Assembly (NCBI GenBank): GCA_016931415.1 | Contig: JAFGEW010000028.1 | Coordinates: 1 to 54,343 of the forward strand | Length of the DNA stretch: 54,343 bases | Direction of reading: 5' to 3' | Source: Verrucomicrobiota bacterium | Lineage (GTDB): Bacteria; Auribacterota; JABMQX01; JAFGEW01 | Shown: piece by piece, positions 46,772-54,325 of the stretch | Layout of the letters: each line of letters opens with the position of its first letter | Numbering within the stretch: the stretch's first letter is position 1 | Position numbers and translations under genes: made by a program | The notes under the pieces: model-generated | Database searches by the model: none | The model's input: the letters and a program-made list of their open reading frames with translations, nothing else | What the model was told of the DNA's origin: nothing

Positions 46772-47881
46772 CTAGAGCGAGTGGACCTGACCTCGGAGCA
46801 CATCGACAACGGCCGCGATCTGGTCCTCTTGCAGCTCGGCGTACAGCGGCAGAGACAGACAGCGCTGGGCCAGCCGCTCGGCGTTGGGGAAGTCGCCCTC
46901 CCTGTGGCCGAGGGGAGCATAGGCGCCCTGCAGGTGCACGGGGACCGGGTAATGGATGCCCGCGCCGACGCCGGCCGCCTGGAGGCCCTTGAGCACACGG
47001 TCGCGCTCGGGCACCTGGACGACATAGAGGTGGTAGACGTGCGTCGTGTACGGCATGCTGCGCGGTGTGATCACCAGCGGTTCGGAGGCGAGCAGGTCGG
47101 TATAGATGCGGGCGCACTGGCGGCGCGCCTCGTTCCAGCGCGCGAGGTGCTTGAGCTTCACGTTGAGTACGGCGGCCTGGATTGTGTCGAGCCGGCTGTT
47201 GAAGCCGATCGTCGGATGGTGGTACTTGACCACCGAGCCCCAGTTGCGCAGCAGGCGCAGCTTATCGGCGAGCTCGTCGTCGTTGGTGACGATGATGCCG
47301 CCGTCGCCGTAGGCGCCAAGGTTCTTGCCCGGGTAGAAGCTGAAGCAGCCCACCGTGCCCATGGCGCCGGCCGAGCGGCCCTTGTACTCGGCGCCATGGG
47401 CCTGCGCGGCATCCTCGATCACGACAAGCCCCTTGCGGTGCGCCAGCTCGAGGATCGGGTCCATGTCGGCGCACTGGCCGTAGAGATGCACGGGCATGAT
47501 AGCCTTCGTCCGCTCTGTGACCGCGGCGCGGAGCTGGTTCACGTCGATCTCGTAGCCTTCCGGCTCGCAGTCGACGAGCACCGGCTTGGCGCCGGCCAGC
47601 GTGATGGCGAGCACCGTGGCGATGAACGTGTTGGCCACCGTGATCACCTCGTCGCCCGGCCCGACGCCGGCCGCCCGAAGCGCCAGGTGCAACGCCTCAG
47701 TGCCCGACGAGACGCCGATGCCGTGCCGTACGCCGACAAATCGGGCGAACGAGCTCTCGAACGTCGCCACCTCGTCGCCGAGGATGAAGTTGCACTTGTC
47801 AAGCACGGCCTGGATCGCCGCGTCGATCTCGCCCTTCAGGCTCTTGTACTGCGCGCGCAGGTCAACGAGCGGTATGTTCAT
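46772..47881 (-). CDS. DegT/DnrJ/EryC1/StrS aminotransferase (WbpE-like)
   Basis: The 369-residue PLP enzyme aminates a keto group on a nucleotide-activated sugar. Visible features are VSSGTEALHLALRAAGVGPGDEV, IEDAAQAHGAEYKG and the PLP-lysine site SFYPGKNLGAYGDGG. Beside a Gfo/Idh dehydrogenase and hexapeptide N-acyltransferase in the same operon it fits WbpE of the UDP-2,3-diacetamido-sugar route. ATG 47881; the GT2 gene ends 58 bases upstream. Confidence 0.88.
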   Translation of the reverse strand: MNIPLVDLRAQYKSLKGEIDAAIQAVLDKCNFILGDEVATFESSFARFVGVRHGIGVSSGTEALHLALRAAGVGPGDEVITVANTFIATVLAITLAGAKPVLVDCEPEGYEIDVNQLRAAVTERTKAIMPVHLYGQCADMDPILELAHRKGLVVIEDAAQAHGAEYKGRSAGAMGTVGCFSFYPGKNLGAYGDGGIIVTNDDELADKLRLLRNWGSVVKYHHPTIGFNSRLDTIQAAVLNVKLKHLARWNEARRQCARIYTDLLASEPLVITPRSMPYTTHVYHLYVVQVPERDRVLKGLQAAGVGAGIHYPVPVHLQGAYAPLGHREGDFPNAERLAQRCLSLPLYAELQEDQIAAVVDVLRGQVHSL

Positions 47882-47939
47882 CGGTTACTCCCTGTCTCCG
47901 TTCGTGTGTCCTTGACACATGTGTCGCGATGCGGCGCCG

Positions 47940-48647
47940 TCATCGTCTGAGACCGAGGCCGAGCATGAAGATGGGCCTCAGGATGCTCCACCAGCCGGTG
48001 ACCGGGCGCATCTTGGTATAGCCGAGCGCCTTGGGCGGATAGATCTTGGTGGCCGGGACCTCGCCGACCTTGTAGCCCAGTCGCACGGCCTTGAAGAAAA
48101 TGTACGGCTCGAGCTCGTACTTGTCCAGCCATGGCTGATCGAGGCGGATGTGCGGGTCGTCGAAGAGCGACGTGCGGAATGCGCGGAAGCCATTCGTCGT
48201 GTCGGTAAACCGTCGCCCCACGACGAGACTGAACAGGAACGGGTGCAGGCGCGTCGCCAGCCGCCGATACAGCGGCGTGTTGCCCGCCAGGCCGCCCTTG
48301 AGCCAGCGCGAACCCTGCACGAAGTGGTAGCCGGCCTTGAGGATCGGATCAAGTAGACGCGGGATCTCATTGGGGCAGTCCTTGTCGTTGCCGGCCATGA
48401 CTGTGACGATGCCATAGCCGCGCTTGCGCGCATAGTGGATGCCCTGGCGGATCGAGTTGCCGGCGCCCGTCGGGTGCGGGTTCGAGATCACGGTGGCGCC
48501 GGCGGCGCGGGCCTCATCCGGTGTGCTGTCCGTCGAGCCGTCATTGACCACGAGCACCTCGTGCACGACGTCGCGCGGCACCTTGCGCACCACGTTGCCG
48601 ATCTTACCGCGTTCGTTGTACGCGGGGATAACGGCGAGCACGCGCAT
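47940..48647 (-). CDS. Glycosyltransferase family 2 (dolichol-phosphate-mannose-synthase-like)
   Basis: The 235-residue GT-A enzyme starts MRVLAVIPAYNERGKI, has VNDGSTDSTPDEA and GAGNSIRQGIHYARKRGY. The metal-binding region, usually DxDG, reads VMAGNDKDCPNEIPRLL, a variant in which the first acidic residue is Gly. A C-terminal hydrophobic part is lacking, so it is soluble or loosely bound. It probably transfers a sugar to a lipid carrier. It lies between the acyltransferase and DegT genes. Confidence 0.87.
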   Translation of the reverse strand: MRVLAVIPAYNERGKIGNVVRKVPRDVVHEVLVVNDGSTDSTPDEARAAGATVISNPHPTGAGNSIRQGIHYARKRGYGIVTVMAGNDKDCPNEIPRLLDPILKAGYHFVQGSRWLKGGLAGNTPLYRRLATRLHPFLFSLVVGRRFTDTTNGFRAFRTSLFDDPHIRLDQPWLDKYELEPYIFFKAVRLGYKVGEVPATKIYPPKALGYTKMRPVTGWWSILRPIFMLGLGLRR

Positions 48648-48654
48648 GGGCGGG

Positions 48655-49296
48655 TCAGTCCTCCCTGCGCGGGTAGGGCGGCTCAGTCAGCCCGTACTTG
48701 GGCTCGAGGTCGTAGATCGACTTGACCACGCGGGCCGGTGAGCCGTAGGCGACCATGTTGGGCGGCACGTCCTTGGTTACAGCGCTGCCGCCGCCGATGA
48801 GCGCGTTCTCGCCGATGGTGATGTATGGCATCAGCGTCACGTTGACGCCGAGGCGCGCGCCGCGCTTGATCGTTGGGCCGCGCATGATCTCGGTGTGGAT
48901 CGGGAACGGGTCGTTGGCGACGATGACGCCGGGCGCCATGAACACGTCATCCTCGATCGTGGTGAACTGAGCAATGTAGCAGCCGCAGTGGATCTTGACG
49001 TTCGACCCGATGACGCAGCCGTAGTCGACCGTCGAGTTGTTCCAGATCTGGAAGTGGTCGCCGATGCGGTTCTCCTCGCGGATCACCACGTTGTGGCCTG
49101 TCTGCAGGCCGGCGCCGATGGTGGTGCCACCGTAGAGCACCGTGCCCGAGCGCAGCACCGCGCCCGGACCGAGCAGGAGGCGGAAGTCGGCGATCCGCCG
49201 GCCGGTCTTGTAGCCGACGATGGCGCTGGGGTGGATGTCGCAGCCTTCGCCGACCTCGACGAGCTCGGCGGCAACCATGTGCGCCCGGTCAACCAT
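48655..49296 (-). CDS. Hexapeptide-repeat N-acyltransferase (WbpD-like)
   Basis: The 213-residue left-handed beta-helix enzyme has repeats running from CDIHPSAIVGYKTGRR to GENALIGGGSAVTKDVPPNMVAYGSPARV, with a histidine at GLQTGHNVVIREEN as likely catalytic base. The length and neighbours suggest WbpD-type UDP-amino-sugar N-acetyltransferase. I start at ATG 49296, which overlaps the Gfo/Idh stop by 8 bases; GTG 49305 is possible. Confidence 0.85.
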   Translation of the reverse strand: MVDRAHMVAAELVEVGEGCDIHPSAIVGYKTGRRIADFRLLLGPGAVLRSGTVLYGGTTIGAGLQTGHNVVIREENRIGDHFQIWNNSTVDYGCVIGSNVKIHCGCYIAQFTTIEDDVFMAPGVIVANDPFPIHTEIMRGPTIKRGARLGVNVTLMPYITIGENALIGGGSAVTKDVPPNMVAYGSPARVVKSIYDLEPKYGLTEPPYPRRED

Positions 49297-50353
49297 GGCG
49301 CGCACCGCGGCCGGCGTTCCTGGCAGCGCCTGGCTCGGCTCCCACCGCGGCCAGCTCCGCGGCTGCCGCCTCGGCCATCGAGTGCTGCACCATCTCGAGC
49401 GTGCGGACCACGCCGGTCGAGAACGCGCCGTCGCTCAGATCGATGCGGCGTTTGGCGACGCAGTCGAGGAAGTAGGTGGCCTGGGTGCGCAACGGCTCGC
49501 CCATCTTGATCTTGGGGATGAGGATGTCGCTGTCGTGGAGCATCATCTTGAACTCGGCGAAGTCCGTGTAGTAGTTCTCCTTAATGACGCCCTTGTTGTA
49601 GAGCCGGATCGGCTCGGCCGGATCCATGTCGTTGAAGATCGCCATCTTCTTGTCGCCCACCACCGTGATCGTTCTCACCTTGCGCGGGTTGAGCCAGCTC
49701 ACGTGGATGTTGGCGAGCACGTCGTGCGGATAGCTCAACGAGATGAACGCGAGGTCTTCGATCCCTTTCTGGAGAAAGTCCTTGCCGCGCGCCACCGCCG
49801 AGACCGGGTGCGACGCCAGCAGGTAGGAGCAGATCGAGATGTCGTGGCTCGCCAGGTCGTAGACGGCGTTGACGTCGCTGCGGATCGGCCCCAGGTTGGT
49901 TCGCTCGGAGTGGATGTAATGGATGCGGCCCAGCTCGCCGCTTGTGACGTACTCGCGCAGGGCGCGCACGCCGGCGTTGAACAGAAAGACGTGGCCGCAC
50001 ATGAGGATACGGCCGTTGGCCTTGGCCAGCTCCGTGAGCTCGGCCGACTCGGCCGACGTGAGCGTCAGCGGCTTCTCGCACAGCACATCCTTGCCTGCTT
50101 CGAGCGCTTCCTTGACGATGGCGTAGTGCGTTGCCGTCGGCGTGGCGACCACCACCGCGTTGACCTCGTCGCGGCCGAGCAGACCGCGATAGTCCTTCGT
50201 CGTCTCGACGGCGGGGAAGGCGCTCTTGATGGCGCCGAGGCGGGACTCGCTCAGGTCGGCGACGCCGACCACGGTCGTCCCGCCCAGTTGTGTGAAGTTC
50301 CGGACGTGGTTCGGCCCCCACTGGCCGCAGCCGATAACGGCGACACCGATCAT
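49289..50353 (-). CDS. Gfo/Idh/MocA oxidoreductase (WbpB/WlbA-like)
   Basis: The 354-residue NAD-dependent dehydrogenase has the Rossmann GVAVIGCGQWGPNHVRNF at the N-terminus, the conserved CEKPLTL, and a catalytic domain with NLGPIRSDVNAVYDLASHD. The fold, plus DegT and hexapeptide acyltransferase genes downstream, fits the WbpB step (3-oxidation of UDP-GlcNAcA). ATG 50353 has AGGAGGGG upstream. It is the first gene of the five-gene operon; no WbpA-type UDP-GlcNAc 6-dehydrogenase is in the window. A 294-base gap separates it from the divergent GT-C gene. Confidence 0.87.
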   Translation of the reverse strand: MIGVAVIGCGQWGPNHVRNFTQLGGTTVVGVADLSESRLGAIKSAFPAVETTKDYRGLLGRDEVNAVVVATPTATHYAIVKEALEAGKDVLCEKPLTLTSAESAELTELAKANGRILMCGHVFLFNAGVRALREYVTSGELGRIHYIHSERTNLGPIRSDVNAVYDLASHDISICSYLLASHPVSAVARGKDFLQKGIEDLAFISLSYPHDVLANIHVSWLNPRKVRTITVVGDKKMAIFNDMDPAEPIRLYNKGVIKENYYTDFAEFKMMLHDSDILIPKIKMGEPLRTQATYFLDCVAKRRIDLSDGAFSTGVVRTLEMVQHSMAEAAAAELAAVGAEPGAARNAGRGARHG

Positions 50354-50647
50354 TGTGCCTTCCCCTCCTACAGGCTCCTTGGCAACTCGCGCGACTCGAC
50401 GGAACCGTACGCTCGTGGTCACGCGCTGTCAACCGCATTCGAGACGCTCGTGGGCTCCCGCGGATCCCTGCACGCGCGAGAGTTTGCCACGACTGCGGTG
50501 CAGTGTGGTTTTCCTTGCAGCCCGAGCGGACGGCTCCATATTATCCGGGAGCATCGTGGAACGGAATGGCCGAAGAGACCACACGCACGCAGCGAAGTCC
50601 GCGTTCCCGCCGGGCGGACGCGGGCAACAGAACGGAACGAAACGGTG

Positions 50648-51949
50648 ATGGCGCTGAAGCGCGTTGCGGCATGGCTGCTCAGATCGCCAAGAGGCGCGGG
50701 CGTTCTTGTTGTGCTTGTCGCCCTTGTGCTTCGTCTCTCGTTCGCGGTGTGGTACGTGGGCGTCGGCCAGGTTAAGCACGCCATGTTCCCCTGGTCGAGG
50801 ACGGATGGGCCGGCACAAAGGGTCCTTGATCCGGACGGGTATACCGTCCATGCCATGGGCATGATCTCGGACGAGCCTCACTGGCAGACGAGCAGGCAGC
50901 CCCTGGTCCCGGCTTACCATGCCCTCGTGTTCCTCTCGTTTGGACAGCACCCGACGCTCTTCTACAATCGGCTTGTGGATGTCGTGTTGGCCGCCTTCGG
51001 CTGCGGGGCCGTCTACCTGCTTGCCCGCCGGGTGTTTGGCCAGAGGGTCGGGCTGATTGCCGGGCTTCTCGCGGCAACGAGCATCAGCATGATCCACAAG
51101 AGCGGGTACATCTACTCCGAGACGCTCTCTGTTCCACTCTATACGCTTGCCTTGTACTTCTTCGTCGGGTTCGCCGACGGGCGAAGGTGGCGTGATCTCG
51201 TGCTTGGGGGGGTCTTCCTTGGGCTTGCGACGCTTGGCCGTCAGACGACATACCCCATGATCTACGTGCTGCCGCTCTGGTTGTGGCTGGTCTATGGCCG
51301 GATCAACCGCGCGATGCTCGTCCGCTCAGCAGCTCTTGTCGGTATAGCCGTTGCCATCATTCTGCCCTGGGCCCTGCATCTCAGCACCGCGAACGGCCAG
51401 CTCACGCCGGTCAGCGGACATCCGTGGCAGCTTCTGTGCGGCTGCTACGGCCCTGCCCAGTTCGAGCAGCCGCTGGGTCATTTCGAAGGAAGTTGGCTCG
51501 ACGTGGCCGAGTGCGGACTTTTCTCCGAAACGGAAGTGACCGAACTTGATCAGATGGGGGAAGTGGAACAAGAGGCCGCCTGCAAGCGCCGCTTTCTCGA
51601 GTACCTCCCGGCAATATGGCCCCGTATCCCGGAACTCATGCTATACCGGGCAATCGTCTTCATCGGCCCGTCGTCCCGCTCCGGGCTGTTCTCGCGCGCG
51701 TTCCAGGCACAGCAGACGGTCTTTTTCGCGCTCTTCCTGGGGGGGCTATGGATGTCGCGCGCTCACTGGCGCCGCCTCTCGATCCTGTACCTTGCCTATC
51801 TGTGTTTCGGTGTCCTGATGATCATGCTTCTGTACGGGAGTTCGCGCAACCGACTCTATTCCGACCCGATCATCCTGGCGTTTGCGGCCGCCTTTCTTGT
51901 GTGGGTATTCGAACGCCGCTTCGTGCGCAAGCGGGCAGAGCAGGCGTGA
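50648..51949 (+). CDS. GT-C membrane glycosyltransferase (PMT/ArnT-like)
   Basis: The 433-residue protein has about ten membrane helices and a first periplasmic loop with RVLDPDGYTVHAMGM, an acidic site typical of GT-C enzymes using lipid-linked sugars. Further features are a PMT_2-type run ARRVFGQRVGLIAGLLAAT, GYIYSETLSVPLYTLALYFF and LGRQTTYPMIYVLPLW. The frame extends far upstream, but the conserved part starts at ATG 50648. It is divergent from the WbpB-type operon and may add the finished sugar to lipid or protein. Confidence 0.8.
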   Translation: MALKRVAAWLLRSPRGAGVLVVLVALVLRLSFAVWYVGVGQVKHAMFPWSRTDGPAQRVLDPDGYTVHAMGMISDEPHWQTSRQPLVPAYHALVFLSFGQHPTLFYNRLVDVVLAAFGCGAVYLLARRVFGQRVGLIAGLLAATSISMIHKSGYIYSETLSVPLYTLALYFFVGFADGRRWRDLVLGGVFLGLATLGRQTTYPMIYVLPLWLWLVYGRINRAMLVRSAALVGIAVAIILPWALHLSTANGQLTPVSGHPWQLLCGCYGPAQFEQPLGHFEGSWLDVAECGLFSETEVTELDQMGEVEQEAACKRRFLEYLPAIWPRIPELMLYRAIVFIGPSSRSGLFSRAFQAQQTVFFALFLGGLWMSRAHWRRLSILYLAYLCFGVLMIMLLYGSSRNRLYSDPIILAFAAAFLVWVFERRFVRKRAEQA

Positions 51950-52072
51950 CGCGTTGCGTTGGGTGCTGGCGGTCGCCATGTGCATTACTGAACCGTCCAT
52001 TGGCGTGTCCCCAAGCAAGGCAGGCCGCACCCCCGCAAGCCGTTCTCTCACGAGAAGCCACGCTGGTCGGCG

Positions 52073-52563
52073 TCAATGCGTTTTGCGCAACACTAGGCAG
52101 ACGTGTCTCCGCAAGCGGCGGATCTTCAGGGCATCGATAACCGAGTCAAAACACTTGGCCAGCAATCGCAACAGCCGGAAGCGGCGCGGGTACCTCCCGA
52201 TACACGACATGCACACGACGTCAACAACCTCGAATCCGCTGTGCCCGAATACAGCAGTCAAGTGGGCGATGCTTTGGCATGCGTAGCTGGTTTCCCATGC
52301 TTGCTTCACCTTGGTCAAAGCTCGCCTGAACCATGTGTGAAACCGGGTGCTCGTGTGCCTTGCTATGACGAACTCGGGCGCCGCGGGACTGGGGATCGTC
52401 GCGACGAAGAGGCCGCCGGGCTGGAGGACACGTGCGATCTCGCGCGCGGCCCCCGACAGGTTCCCGACGTGTTCCAGGACCCAGATGGAGAACGCGGCGA
52501 TATACGTCCCGGACGGAACGTCGGGCATGCACTCGATGGGGCACTGGTGGGCCTTGCCCACCC
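52073..52563 (-). pseudogene. Truncated SAM-dependent methyltransferase
   Basis: The remaining 163 codons encode the second half of a class I methyltransferase: AFSIWVLEHVGNLSGAAREI, RVLQPGGLFVATIPSP, then a C-terminal helical part ending CLVLRKTH. The N-terminal glycine-rich SAM-binding motif is missing, because the reading frame stops at the left end of the insertion sequence at 52564. The 5' part must lie beyond the IS, outside the window. A GTG at 52561 sits right at the junction but does not restore the missing domain. Confidence 0.8.
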
Positions 52564-52581
52564 CTGGAGTTTGGCCCTTTT
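52564..52581 (+). repeat. IS left terminal inverted repeat
   Basis: The 18-base sequence CTGGAGTTTGGCCCTTTT matches the inverse of 54326-54343 at 17 of 18 positions, differing at position 14. The last two bases overlap the transposase stop codon TAA. Confidence 0.9.
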
Positions 52582-54013
52582 ATGCTCGTTGGGCGCCGTA
52601 GAGCACGGCTGAGGCGAGCGTGGTTTGGAGTTTTGGGGGCTTTGGGGTGCCCGATGGTCGCGACGCGAAGTGGGGAAAATGCAGGCTCAGCCCCCAGGCT
52701 TCGGCGCGCAGGCGGCTCAGCAGCACTTGGGTCGAGGTGCGCCCCGGCGGGCGGCGCCGCCACTTGGGTGGCGGCAGCCCGTGGTTGGGCAAGCCACCAC
52801 GCTCGGCGGCGGCCAGCAGCAGGGCGTAGGCGGCTACGCTCAGCGTCGGCACGCTGGCGGCCGAGTCGGGATGGCGCACCTGGGCCTGACCGCATCCGAG
52901 CACCGTTTTCTCGTCGCGGAAGTTGACTTCGATGTCGCTTCGCCACAGGTAGCTCTGCAACACGCGGGTCAGGTCAAGCTGCACGTCGCTGCACAGCAGA
53001 TACGCCGGGCGGCGGTAGAGCAGTTTGGAGCCGGCACTGAGCCGGTAGCCCAGCGGGGCGATGACCAGGAGGCGAAGATCATGGGTCGCGCCGGCGGCGC
53101 GCCAGCGCAGCGGCGCGAGTGTTTTGACGCGGAACGAGTGGGTCTTGCCGGCGGCCCAGGCGCTGACGGTCTGCCAGGGCCGAGACGCGTCGGCGCGCAC
53201 CTGCTCGGGCGTCGGCGCGGCTGGACCGTAGAGGCGCCGACGGCCCCGGGTCGGTTGCTCGTCGGGCAGCCAGGCCAGGTGAGCGTCGCCTCGGATGCGT
53301 CCGATAAAGACGGTGCGCTCGGGCAGGTGCTTGAGCAGGGTGCCGTTGGTGTAGCCGCCGTCGCCGACTGCGCAGATCGGGGCGCGCCGGCCGTCGTGGT
53401 CGAGCGCCTTGCGCAGCCGGCCGAGCCGCTGGGCGGCCACGATGCCGAGGCGCTGACGGCGCTGGGCCTGTCGGTACTCGGTCCACTGTCGGGGCGCGGC
53501 GTTCTTGGTGGGCTTTTTCGGCGTGGGGGCGTGAACAAAGTCGACCGGCACCATGCGCACGGGCCCGGTCTTGGCGCCGCGCCCGGTTTGCGTGCCGATG
53601 GGCAAGGCCAGCGACAGTTGCACGAAGCGCTGGGCGCGGATCAAGTTGAGGTGAAACGGCGGGCCGAGCGGATCGCGTCTGTAGGCGGCGCCGGGGATCT
53701 TGGCGCCGGTCTTTTTGATGTGCGTATCGTCGAGGGCCACCACGAGGGGCGCGCCCGGTTCGAGGCGCTTGGCCACCGCGCGCCGCACCGGCTCGAAGAG
53801 CCGCTCGGGCGCGATGCGGCCGGCGCTGTAGAGCCGGTAGTCGGCCGTCCAGTCGTCGAAGAGCCGGTCGGTGGTAGCGATCAGGCCGGTCAGCGTATGG
53901 CGTCCCAGGCACAGCAACTGGCCATAGACGTGGCGCCGGACGCGCACGGCGCGCGCCGGCGAGAGGTGCTCGCCGGTGGCGAAGGCCGCCAGCATCGCGT
54001 CGATGCCGTCCAT
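52580..54013 (-). CDS. IS701/IS4-type DDE transposase
   Basis: The 477-residue transposase has the first catalytic Asp in VVALDDTHIKKTGAKIPG (D95/D96), the second in AVGDGGYTNGTLL (D218), and the Glu in SDIEVNFRDEKTVLGCGQ (E362), the last being a K/R-containing motif like that of IS4/IS701 enzymes. The start ATG (54013) shares four bases with the stop of the upstream AbrB-like gene (ATGA). Its frame is also open upstream to the A8 tract at 54027-54034, so a fused form is possible. Family assignment within the IS4 superfamily is by eye. Confidence 0.88.
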   Translation of the reverse strand: MDGIDAMLAAFATGEHLSPARAVRVRRHVYGQLLCLGRHTLTGLIATTDRLFDDWTADYRLYSAGRIAPERLFEPVRRAVAKRLEPGAPLVVALDDTHIKKTGAKIPGAAYRRDPLGPPFHLNLIRAQRFVQLSLALPIGTQTGRGAKTGPVRMVPVDFVHAPTPKKPTKNAAPRQWTEYRQAQRRQRLGIVAAQRLGRLRKALDHDGRRAPICAVGDGGYTNGTLLKHLPERTVFIGRIRGDAHLAWLPDEQPTRGRRRLYGPAAPTPEQVRADASRPWQTVSAWAAGKTHSFRVKTLAPLRWRAAGATHDLRLLVIAPLGYRLSAGSKLLYRRPAYLLCSDVQLDLTRVLQSYLWRSDIEVNFRDEKTVLGCGQAQVRHPDSAASVPTLSVAAYALLLAAAERGGLPNHGLPPPKWRRRPPGRTSTQVLLSRLRAEAWGLSLHFPHFASRPSGTPKPPKLQTTLASAVLYGAQRA

Positions 54014-54219
54014 CAGGGCCGTCGAGTTTTTTTTACCCGGACCGGCCAGGGCGGCGCCTCAGGTCGATGGAGCACCAAGTTGGCCTTGTCCTCGACGATC
54101 CATTCGACCCGTTCGCCCTTGCCCAGATCGACCGCCTGGGCCACAGCCGAGGGCACATTGATGTACCACTGCCGGCTCTTCTTGCGCTGGATGAGCTGGA
54201 CCTTGGTGGGGAAGCCCAT
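54013..54219 (-). CDS. AbrB/SpoVT-like DNA-binding protein of the IS
   Basis: The 68-residue protein (MGFPTKVQLIQRKKSRQWYI, NVPSAVAQAVDLGKGERVEW, IVEDKANLVLHRP) has the swapped-hairpin AbrB/SpoVT/MazE fold pattern: beta-strand, Pro-Ser-Ala-Val-Ala helix, Leu-x-x-Gly-Glu-x-Val/Val-Glu strand. Such proteins bind palindromic DNA and often repress their own operon. A ribosome-binding site AGGAG lies seven bases before the ATG. Its stop overlaps the transposase start. It ends with VRVKKTRRP, in which the two Lys codons are the A-tract slippery site. Confidence 0.72.
   Translation of the reverse strand: MGFPTKVQLIQRKKSRQWYINVPSAVAQAVDLGKGERVEWIVEDKANLVLHRPEAPPWPVRVKKTRRP
54027..54034 (-). other. 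Candidate -1 frameshift site (A8) in the IS
   Basis: Eight A residues on the minus strand lie in frame as GTA AAA AAA ACT in the AbrB-like gene, which gives the slippery heptamer A AAA AAA. A -1 slip continues as AAC TCG ACG GCC CTG ATG GAC with no stop and enters the transposase frame at its ATG. A weak imperfect hairpin (TCGA..GCC..GGC.TCGA) lies just downstream. Confidence 0.5.
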
Positions 54220-54230
54220 GTGCGTCTCCT

Positions 54231-54254
54231 ATGACTAGTCATATCACTAGTCAT
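54231..54254 (-). promoter_or_regulatory. Two abutting palindromic operator-like sites upstream of the AbrB-like gene
   Basis: ATGACTAGTCAT (54231-54242) is a perfect 12-bp palindrome, and ATCACTAGTCAT (54243-54254) is the same with one change. They lie head-to-tail with no spacer, just upstream of the ribosome-binding site of the AbrB-like gene. This is where a repressor of its own transcription would bind. Confidence 0.6.
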
Positions 54255-54325
54255 AAGAGTGGGCCAAAGGCGCCGCGGACGCAAGAGCTTTCTGCCTCCG
54301 AACAAGCAAAGGAACAACCCACTAG

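Noticed and set aside
49220-50647. Upstream extension of the GT-C glycosyltransferase frame
   Set aside because: It lies antisense to the Gfo/Idh gene and has shadow composition; the membrane protein starts at 50648.
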